Below are positions 51,628 through 60,855 of a stretch of 64,000 bases of DNA, piece by piece. The notes under the pieces were generated by a model. That model was not told the DNA's origin. It searched no databases and worked only from the letters and a program-made list of their open reading frames with translations. Where the stretch lies: assembly GCA_041911695.1 (NCBI GenBank), contig JAYROM010000144.1:1-64000 (forward strand). The letters are read 5' to 3'. The position numbers and the translations under genes are program-made. The stretch is from Pseudaeromonas sp041911695. GTDB lineage: Bacteria > Pseudomonadota > Gammaproteobacteria > Enterobacterales > Aeromonadaceae. Numbering within the stretch: position 1 is the stretch's first letter; each line of letters begins with the position of its first letter.

Positions 51628-52605
51628 TCAGGCGTAACGGCTGACGGTGGCAGGCTGGGTGGACTGCCAGGATTGGGCATAACGGCGACTGATGGCAAGA
51701 TTGCGTAGCGTCATCACCGGCGACTGCTCCTCCTGCTTTGGATCGTTAATGCTGCGGATCAAGGTCTCTGCCGCCGGTGCCTGTTCACTCAACCGCTGTG
51801 CTTGCGCGCTGGGCTGTTGTTGCTGGCGTAATTCATCGGCTCGCGCCTGCTCCGCAATCTGTGCGGCGCGGGCGGCAACTCGCCGGTCTTGTGGCGAGGG
51901 CTCTTGCGGCGCCAGGGCAGCACGCTCGATTTGCTGCATTTTCTGGATAGTGGCTTGTGGCGTAGCCTCTTTGGACAGGTCAATCTTGACCTCACCACCG
52001 GTTGCATAGCTTTTACCATCCGGTCCACGCGTCAGATCAAAGGTCGGTGCCTGGGCATATTGGCCACCATTGATCTGATGAGCACTCTCATGTTGGCGGA
52101 CCTCTTCATCGCGGGTGGAGAGCGCCTCGACCGCTTTTTGCTCTTCGCTGGTCAGCGGTTGCCCTGCGGTATCCTGCTTGTCTGCCCCCGGATCTGCGGG
52201 GCTATCTGCGTCGCCATCCGTTGCGGTCGAGGTCTGATCATCGCCACTGCTGGCTGGCTGTTCCTGGCTATGGGCCTGCTCGGACTGGGCAGTAGGCTCG
52301 GCATGCTGATCCTGGGCGGCATGATGGTCACGTTGCTCTTGCGAGGCATCTTCCGATTGCCGCTGGATCGCCTCTTGAGTCAGCGTCACTGTGGTATCAC
52401 TGGCCAGCGTCGACGACGTACTCTGGCGACCATCCTGGGTGCGATATTTATCCTTATCACTGCCAACTTGTGACTCGCGGGCATAGGCTTCGCTTTGCCC
52501 GGTGGCGGGAATCAATTCTCGCCCACGGGTCTCCCGCCAGGCCGCTTCGGTCCCGGGATGCAGTGCCAGTGGCACCATATTGGGGTAGGTCGTCGAGACA
52601 GCCAT
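51628..52605 (-). CDS. Putative SprA-related metalloprotease
   Basis: 325 residues; the ATG at 52605 has GGAG 6 bases ahead, and a GTG one codon earlier is less likely. The first 160 residues are low-complexity, rich in Gln, Ser, Asp and Glu. A conserved core follows: EEVRQHESAHQINGGQYAQA, where H172-E173-x-x-H176 is an HExxH zinc motif, and RGPDGKSYATGGEVKIDLSK. This matches the SprA-related (putative metalloprotease) family found in many flagellated proteobacteria. A Gln/Arg/Ala-rich tail ends the protein. No signal peptide. Proteolytic activity is inferred from the motif only. Confidence 0.78.
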   Translation of the reverse strand: MAVSTTYPNMVPLALHPGTEAAWRETRGRELIPATGQSEAYARESQVGSDKDKYRTQDGRQSTSSTLASDTTVTLTQEAIQRQSEDASQEQRDHHAAQDQHAEPTAQSEQAHSQEQPASSGDDQTSTATDGDADSPADPGADKQDTAGQPLTSEEQKAVEALSTRDEEVRQHESAHQINGGQYAQAPTFDLTRGPDGKSYATGGEVKIDLSKEATPQATIQKMQQIERAALAPQEPSPQDRRVAARAAQIAEQARADELRQQQQPSAQAQRLSEQAPAAETLIRSINDPKQEEQSPVMTLRNLAISRRYAQSWQSTQPATVSRYA

Positions 52606-52630
52606 CACACGCTCCGCCCAAGGTAGCTGC

Positions 52631-52891
52631 TCAGACGTGGATATCCAGTAAGGTACCCATCATCTCATCGGCTGTTTTGACCACTTTGGCCGAGGTCATG
52701 CCCGCCTGCTCGCCACTCTTCAAGCTCACCAGTGCACTGGTGGTATCGACCGGCCGTGGCGTCTCCACCGAGGTTGACGTGGTCGTCCCGGCGCGCGCCA
52801 GATCCTGCGCACTCTGATCGACCTGCTGGCTCGCTCGCTGGAAACCGAGCACACCACTGTTCATGGCACTCGAGGGTCCGCTAATGTTCAT
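52631..52891 (-). CDS. Small rod-protein-like protein upstream of the metalloprotease gene
   Basis: 86 residues from an ATG (52889-52891) with a strong GGAGG 5 bases ahead. The start MNISGPSSAMNSGVLGFQRA then SQQVDQSAQDLA resembles the N-terminal helix of flagellar rod and hook proteins, and the tail VVKTADEMMGTLLDIHV resembles their C-terminal helix, as if a rod protein had been reduced to its two ends. It ends 25 bases before the metalloprotease gene on the same strand, so the two probably form an operon. I do not recognise a named family; the rod likeness is inference. Confidence 0.7.
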   Translation of the reverse strand: MNISGPSSAMNSGVLGFQRASQQVDQSAQDLARAGTTTSTSVETPRPVDTTSALVSLKSGEQAGMTSAKVVKTADEMMGTLLDIHV

Positions 52892-52992
52892 GGTGACCTC
52901 CATCAGGGTTGGCTGGTGATCATTTACACCCTTACAGGCTAATTATTGACCAGAACTGTCCACAATGAAAGTCACCCTGGGCGCACCGTCTA

Positions 52993-53772
52993 TCAGATGG
53001 ACCGATAAAAGCGTTGGATGATGTCAACAAACGCATTCGTTTCGGTCAGGAAAGGCGCATGCGCCGACGCGCTAAACAGGTGCGTGGTCACCATTGGCTG
53101 CTGAAAACAGGCTTGAGCCATCACCGCATGAGGCACCAGGCCATCCAGTCGGCCAAACAGACAAAGCGTAGGAACGCTCAGGTTGGCCAACTGATCACGC
53201 AAATCCAAGGATTCCAACCAGTGCAGCCCCTGGGCCAAGGCACCGGGATCCGCCGCCGGCAGTTGCTGCAACTGTGCACGCAGGGTCCGCATCTCATCAC
53301 GTGCCTGCGGACTGCCCATGGCTTGCACCGCGAGAAATCGCTCGATGGTTTTGTGGCTGTCCGCCTGCAACTGACTGGCAAACCCGGCCAGTACACCCGG
53401 TCGGGTCCCTGGCCATGCCTCTTCTGCGACAAAGCGGGGGGAAGCGCAGACCGACACCACAGCGCGCACGCGCGCCGGCGCGTAGGCCGCCAGTGACCAG
53501 GCCAGCATGCCGCCCAGCGACCAGCCGAGCACATACGCCTGCGCCGGCAACTGCTCTGCGATCAGGGCGACCCGCGCCGCCCAGGCCGAGCTGGTCGCGG
53601 CCGCAGTCCATGGCGATCCACCGTAACCCGGCAGATCCAGGCTATGCACACAAAAATGGCCGGCCAATCGCTCGGCTAACGGGCGCAACACAGCACGATT
53701 CATCCCCCAACCGTTGAGCAATACCAGGTCTGGCCCGGTCCCAATCACCTCTTTTTCCAATTGTTGTCTCAT
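52993..53772 (-). CDS. bioH: Pimeloyl-ACP methyl ester carboxylesterase
   Basis: Alpha/beta hydrolase that removes the methyl group from pimeloyl-ACP methyl ester at the end of pimelate synthesis for biotin. It has 259 residues (E. coli 256). The nucleophile is Ser85 in LGWSLGGML; the acid and base lie in LFGRLDGLVP and SASAHAPFLT. VLLNGWGMNRAVLRPL is the BioH oxyanion-hole segment. In E. coli it is divergent from gntX; here an ammonium transporter gene separates them. Confidence 0.93.
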   Translation of the reverse strand: MRQQLEKEVIGTGPDLVLLNGWGMNRAVLRPLAERLAGHFCVHSLDLPGYGGSPWTAAATSSAWAARVALIAEQLPAQAYVLGWSLGGMLAWSLAAYAPARVRAVVSVCASPRFVAEEAWPGTRPGVLAGFASQLQADSHKTIERFLAVQAMGSPQARDEMRTLRAQLQQLPAADPGALAQGLHWLESLDLRDQLANLSVPTLCLFGRLDGLVPHAVMAQACFQQPMVTTHLFSASAHAPFLTETNAFVDIIQRFYRSI

Positions 53773-53816
53773 GCTTTACCGCGCTGACGTCCTGTTCTCG
53801 TGCAGCTTGACTGCAC

Positions 53817-53833
53817 CGCACCAAGAAAGTGCA
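53817..53833 (+). promoter_or_regulatory. Candidate NtrC-binding site
   Basis: CGCAC-N7-GTGCA (53817-53833) matches the NtrC palindrome TGCAC-N7-GTGCA at nine of ten positions, centred about 140 bases upstream of the sigma-54 -12 box. A second, poorer copy (AGCAC-N8-GTGCA) lies near 53874-53891. This is the expected enhancer distance. Confidence 0.65.
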
Positions 53834-53950
53834 CCAAATTCGTCCTATCCTGTATAGCAATGCATCAAAGCAGAGCACAGTTCCTCGTGCACGCCCCTGA
53901 AATCGGCGCAAAGCGACGAGGAATCCCCTGTTTGGCGCACTTTTCAGGGT

Positions 53951-53965
53951 TGGCACGTTTCCTGC
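53951..53965 (+). promoter_or_regulatory. Sigma-54 promoter of amtB
   Basis: TGGCACGTTTCCTGC fits the RpoN consensus TGGCAC-N5-TTGC, with the invariant GG and GC exactly 10 bases apart. It lies 105 bases ahead of the amtB ATG. With the NtrC-like sites it indicates induction under nitrogen limitation. Confidence 0.85.
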
Positions 53966-54069
53966 GAAAGAGATCCCAGGTTAGTGACACATCCTGTCCA
54001 GCCCCCAGGTTCAGCAGACCCTGGTCTGTACGAATTACAGGACATGATTCTTTCAGGGAGATACCGAGA

Positions 54070-55557
54070 ATGAAACGCATATTTGCAATTCTGGCACTGG
54101 TCGGGGCATTCGGCCTCGCCAGTCCGGCCTGGTGCGATACCGCAGCACCCAGTTCCGCCCCCGCTACCACGCAAACCGCCGCCCCGGCCGCTACACCGGC
54201 AGCGACCGCTGCGCCGGCAGCCACCCCGGCTGCTGCACCAGCTGATACGGTGAACAAGGGCGACAATGCTTGGAACTTCGTCTGTGCTGCCTTCGTCATT
54301 CTGATGTCGGTACCGGGTCTGGCCCTGTTCTACGGCGGTCTGGTGCGCACCAAGAACATGCTGTCGGTGCTGATGCAGGTGTTTGTGGTCTTCTCGCTGG
54401 CCACGGTACTGTGGGTCGCTTATGGCTATAGCGTGGCCTTCACGGAGGGCTCAGCCTTCTTTGGCGGCTTCAGCAAGCTGTTCCTGTCCGGTGTCACAAT
54501 CGACTCCATCGCCGCCACCTTTACCAAGGGCGTGGGGATTTCCGAGCTCGGTTATGTCGCCTTCCAGGGCGCCTTTGCCGCGATTACCTGCTGTCTGATT
54601 CTCGGTGCTTTCGCTGAACGTATCCGTTTCTCAGCGGTCCTGTTGTTTATGGTGTTCTGGTTCACCTTCTCCTACCTGCCGATGGCGCACATGGTGTGGT
54701 ACTGGGCTGGTCCGGATGCCTACACCAGCGCTGAAGCCGCTGATGCCGCCAATGCCACTGCGGGCTGGTTGTTCCAGCACGGTGACCTTGACTTCGCTGG
54801 TGGTACTGTTGTCCATATTAATGCCGCTGTCGCTGGCCTGGTCGGTGCCTACTTCGTCGGTAAGCGTGTTGGTTTCGGCCGCGAGCTGATGGCACCGCAC
54901 AGCCTGACCATGTCGATGATCGGTGCCTGTCTGCTGTGGTTCGGCTGGTTTGGTTTCAACGCCGGTTCCGCACTGGAAGCCAGTGGCGCCGCAGCATTGG
55001 CCTTTGTTAACACTTGGGTTGCCACCGCGATGGCCGCCCTGACCTGGACCCTGGCCGAATGGAGCCTGAAGGGCAAGCCGTCCCTGCTGGGCGCTATCTC
55101 TGGTGCCGTAGCCGGTCTGGTTGCCATTACGCCGGCGTGTGGTTTCGTCGGTGTAGCTGGTGCCATGTTCATCGGCGGTCTGGCTGGTGTGGTCTGCTTG
55201 TGGGGTGTCAACGGTCTGAAGCGCCTGCTGAATGTTGACGACTCGCTGGACGTCTTCGGTGTGCACGGTGTCGGCGGTATCCTGGGTGCCCTGCTGACTG
55301 GCGTGTTCGCCTCCCCGGATCTGGGTGGTGTCGGTGTGTGGGATTACGTCGCTAACGGCGTGGCGCCAGACTACTCCATCGCCGCACAGGTCAAGATTCA
55401 GGCTATCGGTGTCCTGACCACCATCGTCTGGTCTGGTCTGGTCTCCATCGTCGGCTTCTTCATCATCGACAAGCTGGTTGGCCTGCGTGTACCGGTCGAA
55501 GCTGAACGCGAAGGTCTGGACCTGACCTCGCATGGCGAACGTGCCTACCACTACTAA
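54070..55557 (+). CDS. amtB: Ammonium transporter
   Basis: Trimeric inner-membrane channel for ammonium/ammonia. The start at 54070 (MKRIFAILALVGAFGLASPA) has GGGAG upstream. A signal peptide is cut near WC/DT, then an Ala/Pro/Thr-rich stretch (about residues 23-60) precedes eleven membrane helices; 495 residues, longer than E. coli AmtB (428) because of this stretch. Pore residues are present: D241, F169, W210 and the twin histidines H249 and H399. No glnK gene is adjacent, unlike in most gammaproteobacteria. It is inserted between bioH and gntX. The N-terminal stretch recalls betaproteobacterial transporters, so transfer is possible. Confidence 0.95.
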   Translation: MKRIFAILALVGAFGLASPAWCDTAAPSSAPATTQTAAPAATPAATAAPAATPAAAPADTVNKGDNAWNFVCAAFVILMSVPGLALFYGGLVRTKNMLSVLMQVFVVFSLATVLWVAYGYSVAFTEGSAFFGGFSKLFLSGVTIDSIAATFTKGVGISELGYVAFQGAFAAITCCLILGAFAERIRFSAVLLFMVFWFTFSYLPMAHMVWYWAGPDAYTSAEAADAANATAGWLFQHGDLDFAGGTVVHINAAVAGLVGAYFVGKRVGFGRELMAPHSLTMSMIGACLLWFGWFGFNAGSALEASGAAALAFVNTWVATAMAALTWTLAEWSLKGKPSLLGAISGAVAGLVAITPACGFVGVAGAMFIGGLAGVVCLWGVNGLKRLLNVDDSLDVFGVHGVGGILGALLTGVFASPDLGGVGVWDYVANGVAPDYSIAAQVKIQAIGVLTTIVWSGLVSIVGFFIIDKLVGLRVPVEAEREGLDLTSHGERAYHY

Positions 55558-55574
55558 TTCCCTGTCATAACCAC

Positions 55575-55600
55575 AAGGGCGCCCACGGGCGCCCTTTTTA
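55575..55600 (+). terminator. amtB terminator
   Basis: AAGGGCGCC and GGCGCCCTT pair around a 4-base loop, followed by TTTATT, 17 bases after the amtB stop. Confidence 0.88.
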
Positions 55601-55642
55601 TTACGCTAGCCGGCACCTGTTCGCTCATCTCGAGATTGCGCC

Positions 55643-56392
55643 ATGCTGCGCCGGTTGCATACCCTGCTCTACACTGCCCCGTGGTCCGGGGTCTGCCTGC
55701 TGTGTCGACAGCCCACCCACCAACCATTGCTATGCGCCTGGTGTACCGCCGATCTGCCGCTCACCCGGCATGCCTGTCCCGGTTGCGGCATTGAGATGCC
55801 GAGCGCCGCTCGGCGTTGTGGTCGCTGCCAGCAACATCCTCCGGCTTGGGATCAGTTACGGATCCTCAGCGACTACCAACCTCCTTGGGATACCCTGATC
55901 GGACGGCTCAAATATCAACAACAACCCGAAATCGCCAGTTTGCTGGCCCGGTTGTTTGCCCGCCAGCATCCACGACTGGCCGAACCTGACGCCCTGCTAC
56001 CGGTACCGATGCACTGGTGGCGCCAATGGCGGCGTGGCTATAACCAGGCCGAATGTCTGGCGCAGTGCCTGGCCGATGTCTACGCGCCACCCCGCGCCGG
56101 GCTCTCTCCGTCACCGATCACACCGTCACGTCTGCGGGTGGCCAATCAGCACCTGGTGCGCCAACGCGCCACCCGCAGCCAAGCACAACTCTCCCGCCAA
56201 GCGCGGCTACACAATCTACAGCAAGCGTTTCGCTGTCCGCCCATTCCGTGGCGTCGGGTGGCACTGGTAGATGATGTGGTAACCACCGGAGCCACCGCCG
56301 GTGTGCTGTGCGACCTGCTGCGCGCGGCTGGCGCCGAGTGGGTGGAAGTGTGGGCAATTTGTCGTACCCAACGGATCGGCAATCGGGACTAG
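55643..56392 (+). CDS. gntX: ComF-family phosphoribosyltransferase-like protein GntX
   Basis: Related to ComF, needed for DNA uptake in naturally competent bacteria, and to E. coli GntX. It has 249 residues. The N-terminal zinc ribbon carries CLLC, CAWC, CPGC and CGRC pairs (about residues 18-63); the C-terminal phosphoribosyltransferase domain has LLPVPMHWWRQWRRGYNQAE and the PRPP loop VALVDDVVTTGAT. It precedes nfuA as in E. coli. In competent relatives it acts in single-stranded DNA import; that role is inferred here. Confidence 0.88.
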   Translation: MLRRLHTLLYTAPWSGVCLLCRQPTHQPLLCAWCTADLPLTRHACPGCGIEMPSAARRCGRCQQHPPAWDQLRILSDYQPPWDTLIGRLKYQQQPEIASLLARLFARQHPRLAEPDALLPVPMHWWRQWRRGYNQAECLAQCLADVYAPPRAGLSPSPITPSRLRVANQHLVRQRATRSQAQLSRQARLHNLQQAFRCPPIPWRRVALVDDVVTTGATAGVLCDLLRAAGAEWVEVWAICRTQRIGNRD

Positions 56393-56449
56393 GCGGCTGT
56401 TCAAAGGCGGAGTATGATAATTTCTGAGCATTTCAGTCAGGATTGGACC

Positions 56450-57034
56450 ATGTCGATCATCAGCATTTCCGAAGCCGCCCAGGCCCATTTTCGCAAGCTG
56501 CTGGCCAACCAGCCCGAAGGCACCCATATTCGCGTCTTCGTCATGAATCCGGGTACACCGCATGCCGAATGCGGGGTCTCTTACTGTCCACCCGATGCCG
56601 TCGAGCCGGAAGACCTGTCGCTGCCGTTTGATGGCTTCTCCGCCATGGTCGATCCACAAAGCGCCCCCTATCTTGAGGCCGCAGTCATCGATTTTGTCAC
56701 CGATCAAATGGGCTCACAGCTGACGCTCAAGGCACCGAATGCCAAGATGCGCAAGGTGGCTGACGATGCGCCACTGGTAGAACGACTCGAATATGTCATC
56801 CAGAGCGAGATCAATCCGTCGCTGGCCGGTCATGGCGGACGAGTCACCCTCACCGAGATCACCGAGGACGGTTATGTGATCCTGCAGTTTGGGGGTGGTT
56901 GTAATGGCTGCTCAATGGTCGATGTTACCCTGAAAGAGGGGATCGAAAAGCAGTTGCTGCAGCAGTTCCCGGGCGAGATCACCGGGGTACGTGATGCCAC
57001 CGAGCACTCACGCGGCGACCACTCGTTTTACTAA
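56450..57034 (+). CDS. nfuA: Fe-S cluster carrier protein NfuA
   Basis: Carries 4Fe-4S clusters to targets such as aconitase and lipoyl synthase, especially under iron or oxidative stress. The start at 56450 (MSIISISEAAQAHFRKLLAN) gives 194 residues (E. coli 191). The N-terminal degenerate A-type domain (1-100) lacks its cluster cysteines; the C-terminal Nfu domain has the CxxC in FGGGCNGCSMVDVTLKEGIE. Twelve in-frame codons upstream are not conserved. Follows gntX by 57 bases. Confidence 0.95.
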   Translation: MSIISISEAAQAHFRKLLANQPEGTHIRVFVMNPGTPHAECGVSYCPPDAVEPEDLSLPFDGFSAMVDPQSAPYLEAAVIDFVTDQMGSQLTLKAPNAKMRKVADDAPLVERLEYVIQSEINPSLAGHGGRVTLTEITEDGYVILQFGGGCNGCSMVDVTLKEGIEKQLLQQFPGEITGVRDATEHSRGDHSFY

Positions 57035-57060
57035 GTGCTCCTGCTACAGAAGACAGAGAC

Positions 57061-57089
57061 AAACAGGCCCCGCATTGCGAGGCCTGTTT
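57061..57089. terminator. Hairpin between nfuA and gpsA
   Basis: AAACAGGCC (57061-57069) pairs with GGCCTGTTT (57081-57089) across an 11-base loop. On the minus strand the arm supplies TGTTTGTC, and on the plus strand TTTGGTTTA follows, so it may act for both converging genes. Confidence 0.65.
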
Positions 57090-57122
57090 GGTTTAGGGCT
57101 GTCGTTTGCCGAGCGTGTGGCA

Positions 57123-58127
<1,005 letters not shown>

Positions 58128-58129
58128 AT

Positions 58130-58606
58130 TTAGTGGCTCGCGGAAGAAGCCTGCTGTTCTTCTTCCAGCTTGGACATGTGTGCAGCGAACAGCGCATCGA
58201 AGTTAACCGGTGCCAGGTTCAGCTGCGGGAAGGAGCCCTTGCCGACCAGGCCAGCCACGGTTTCACGGGCATACGGGAACAGGATGTTCGGGCAGTAGGA
58301 GCCCAGGCAGTGGGCCAACTGCGGCGCATCCAGATGGGAGGCGGTGAAGATACCGGCCTGACGCACTTCGCACAGGAAGGCGGTCTCTTCACCCAGGGTG
58401 CAGGTGACGGTCAGGGTCAGTACCACTTCATAGATGTCCTCAGCCAGTGCGGCAGTCTTGGTATCCATGTCCAGCTTGATTTCTGGCTGCCAATCCTTCT
58501 GGAAGATGTGCGGGGTGTTCGGCGCTTCGAAGGAGACATCCTTGATATAGACACGCTGGATGTGGAATTCCGGCTGCTTGACTTCGTTATTCACTGCTTC
58601 AGACAT
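58130..58606 (-). CDS. secB: Protein-export chaperone SecB
   Basis: Tetrameric cytoplasmic chaperone that keeps precursors unfolded and hands them to SecA. It has 158 residues (E. coli 155). FHIQRVYIKDVSFEAPNTPH, LAHCLGSYCPNILFPYARET and LNLAPVNFDALFAAH are family motifs. It lies between yibN (48 bases) and gpsA (2 bases). grxC, which sits between yibN and secB in E. coli, is absent. Confidence 0.97.
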   Translation of the reverse strand: MSEAVNNEVKQPEFHIQRVYIKDVSFEAPNTPHIFQKDWQPEIKLDMDTKTAALAEDIYEVVLTLTVTCTLGEETAFLCEVRQAGIFTASHLDAPQLAHCLGSYCPNILFPYARETVAGLVGKGSFPQLNLAPVNFDALFAAHMSKLEEEQQASSASH

Positions 58607-58654
58607 GACTTGATTCCTTGTAAAAACGGGGAGTTGGCCCGTAAAAGACGATTA

Positions 58655-59086
58655 TTAGCGTTTTTTGGTCACCGGCAGGTTCTCACCGCGCCAGTTGACC
58701 ATGCCACCGCGCAATGCCACCACACGGGTAAAGCCGGCCTTCATCAGGGCACGGGCAGCAGGCTGGGCACGCATACCGGATTCGCACACCACAATAATGG
58801 GGGCGTCACGGTGCTTTTCAATCTGGGTCAGGTGACCGGCTTCCACTTGCGCGACAGGAATGTGCACTGCGTCAACAATATGGCCACGATCAAACTCTTC
58901 CTGAGCCCGTACGTCGACCACGACGCCGTTTTCACGGTTAATCAGCAGGGTGGCTTCGGTGTTGCTGACCTGGCGCAACGGCGACATCAGCCCACGAACG
59001 GTGGTGTAAATCAGTGCCACCAGCAGACCCAACCACGCGGCGACCAGCATGGGGTTACGGCCAAAAAAATCGATATATTCTTGCAT
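58655..59086 (-). CDS. yibN: Membrane-anchored rhodanese-like protein YibN
   Basis: Single-domain rhodanese fused to an N-terminal membrane helix (PMLVAAWLGLLVALIYTTVR, about residues 12-31), 143 residues, as in E. coli. The active-site loop VVCESGMRA holds Cys101, so sulfurtransferase chemistry is possible. E. coli YibN has been linked to SecYEG/YidC and membrane biogenesis; the physiological role is not settled. Same strand as secB and gpsA, likely one operon. Confidence 0.9.
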   Translation of the reverse strand: MQEYIDFFGRNPMLVAAWLGLLVALIYTTVRGLMSPLRQVSNTEATLLINRENGVVVDVRAQEEFDRGHIVDAVHIPVAQVEAGHLTQIEKHRDAPIIVVCESGMRAQPAARALMKAGFTRVVALRGGMVNWRGENLPVTKKR

Positions 59087-59308
59087 TGGGATTGAAATTC
59101 CGTAACTGAGAAAACAAAACGCCAGCAGTATACATGGGGGGGGACAGAATAGCAGCCGACATCAGGGAAAACGCACGATGCCGATCGCAGCGCAAACAAG
59201 TCAAGACCACGGCCGGAAATGTGTGATCTGATGACTATTCCGGCAGATGCTGTAAAATGAATCCCAGCTTTCATTTCCCATATCTGTCATTTGAAGAGGA
59301 TCCCTCTC

Positions 59309-60847
59309 ATGTCTACTGCCAAGAAGCCGCTGGCCCTGATCATCATGGACGGCTGGGGTTACAGCACCAAGAAAGAGTTCAATGCTGTGGCCGGTGCCAA
59401 GACCCCGAACCTGGATGCCCTGTGTGCCAAGCACGCACACACCCTGATCTCCGCCTCCGGGATGGATGTTGGTCTGCCAGATGGCCAGATGGGCAACTCC
59501 GAAGTCGGTCACGTCAACATCGGTGCTGGCCGTATCGTTTACCAGGAACTGACTCGTGTGACCAAAGAGATCCGCGACGGTGAGTTCTTCACCAATGCGG
59601 CGCTGTGCAAAGCGGTCGACGCGGCCGTTGCCCAGGGCAAGGCCGTCCACATCATGGGTCTGATGTCCCCGGGTGGCGTACACAGCCACGAAGACCACAT
59701 CATGGGCATGATCGAACTGGCAGCCCAGCGTGGCGCCGAACAGATTTACTTCCACGCCTTCCTGGATGGCCGTGACGTGGCACCGCGCTGCGCACAGGAC
59801 TCCATCAACCGTTTTGACGCCCTGTTTGCCAAGCTGGGCAAGGGCCGTATCGCCTCGATGATTGGCCGTTACTACGCCATGGACCGTGACAACCGCTGGG
59901 ATCGCGTGCAAGAAGCCTATGAGCTGATCACCGAAGGCAAGAGCGCGTTTGCTCCGTATGCCGACGCTACCGCTGCCCTGGCTGCCGCCTATGCCCGTGA
60001 AGAGAACGACGAATTCGTCAAGGCCTGCGTGATCGGCAGCGAAGCCGCCGTGCTGAACGATGGCGATGCGATGATTTTCATGAACTTCCGCGCTGACCGT
60101 GCCCGTGAAATCACCCGCTCGTTCGTCGATGCCGACTTCACCGGTTTTGCCCGTGCCAAGCAGCCGAAGCTGGCTGACTTCGTGATGCTGACCGAGTACG
60201 CCGCCGACATCAAGACCAGCTGCGCCTACCCGCCGTCAACCCTGACCAACACCCTGGGCGAATGGCTGGCCAACCACGACAAGACCCAGCTGCGCATCTC
60301 CGAAACCGAGAAGTATGCCCACGTCACCTTCTTCTTCAACGGTGGCGAGGAAGCCAACTTCAAGGGTGAGGACCGCGAACTGATCCAGAGCCCGAAGGTG
60401 GCCACCTATGACCTGCAGCCGGAAATGAGCTCCGTCGAGCTGACCGACAAGCTGGTTGCCGCCATCAAGGGTGGCAAGTACGACGTGATCATCTGTAACT
60501 ATCCGAATGGCGACATGGTCGGCCACACCGGGGTTTACGATGCGGCCGTCAAGGCCTGTGAAGCGGTTGATACCTCGATCGGTCGTGTCGTTGCTGCGCT
60601 GCAGGAAGTTGGTGGCGAATGCCTGATCACGGCTGACCACGGCAACGCCGAGCAGATGATGAACGAAGAGACCGGCCAAGCGCATACCGCGCACACCAAC
60701 CTGCCGGTACCGCTGATCTACTTCGGTCGCGAAGCGACGGCGGTAGAAGGCGGCAAGCTGTCTGACCTGGCGCCGACCATGCTGACCCTGATGGGCATGG
60801 AGATCCCGGCCGAAATGACTGGCAAGCCCCTGATGATTTTGAAATAA
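59309..60847 (+). CDS. gpmI: Phosphoglycerate mutase, cofactor-independent
   Basis: Interconverts 3- and 2-phosphoglycerate using two manganese ions, without 2,3-bisphosphoglycerate. From the ATG at 59309 it has 512 residues (E. coli 514). The phosphorylated serine is Ser64 in GQMGNSEVGHVNIGAGR; metal ligands include D19 (IIMDGWG) and the TADHGNAEQM histidine. Six in-frame codons upstream are unconserved. Divergent from yibN and followed 8 bases later by envC, the conserved gpmI-envC pair. Confidence 0.96.
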   Translation: MSTAKKPLALIIMDGWGYSTKKEFNAVAGAKTPNLDALCAKHAHTLISASGMDVGLPDGQMGNSEVGHVNIGAGRIVYQELTRVTKEIRDGEFFTNAALCKAVDAAVAQGKAVHIMGLMSPGGVHSHEDHIMGMIELAAQRGAEQIYFHAFLDGRDVAPRCAQDSINRFDALFAKLGKGRIASMIGRYYAMDRDNRWDRVQEAYELITEGKSAFAPYADATAALAAAYAREENDEFVKACVIGSEAAVLNDGDAMIFMNFRADRAREITRSFVDADFTGFARAKQPKLADFVMLTEYAADIKTSCAYPPSTLTNTLGEWLANHDKTQLRISETEKYAHVTFFFNGGEEANFKGEDRELIQSPKVATYDLQPEMSSVELTDKLVAAIKGGKYDVIICNYPNGDMVGHTGVYDAAVKACEAVDTSIGRVVAALQEVGGECLITADHGNAEQMMNEETGQAHTAHTNLPVPLIYFGREATAVEGGKLSDLAPTMLTLMGMEIPAEMTGKPLMILK

Positions 60848-60855
60848 TCCGCGCC

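Noticed and set aside
53800..54069. A 585-residue ammonium transporter beginning at 53800
   Set aside because: That stretch contains the NtrC-like site and sigma-54 promoter. The signal peptide starts at 54070 with a ribosome site.
59087..59308. CRP site and promoter in the yibN-gpmI gap
   Set aside because: TGTGATCTGATGAC and TAAAAT catch the eye, but the half-sites and spacing are too poor to support a call.
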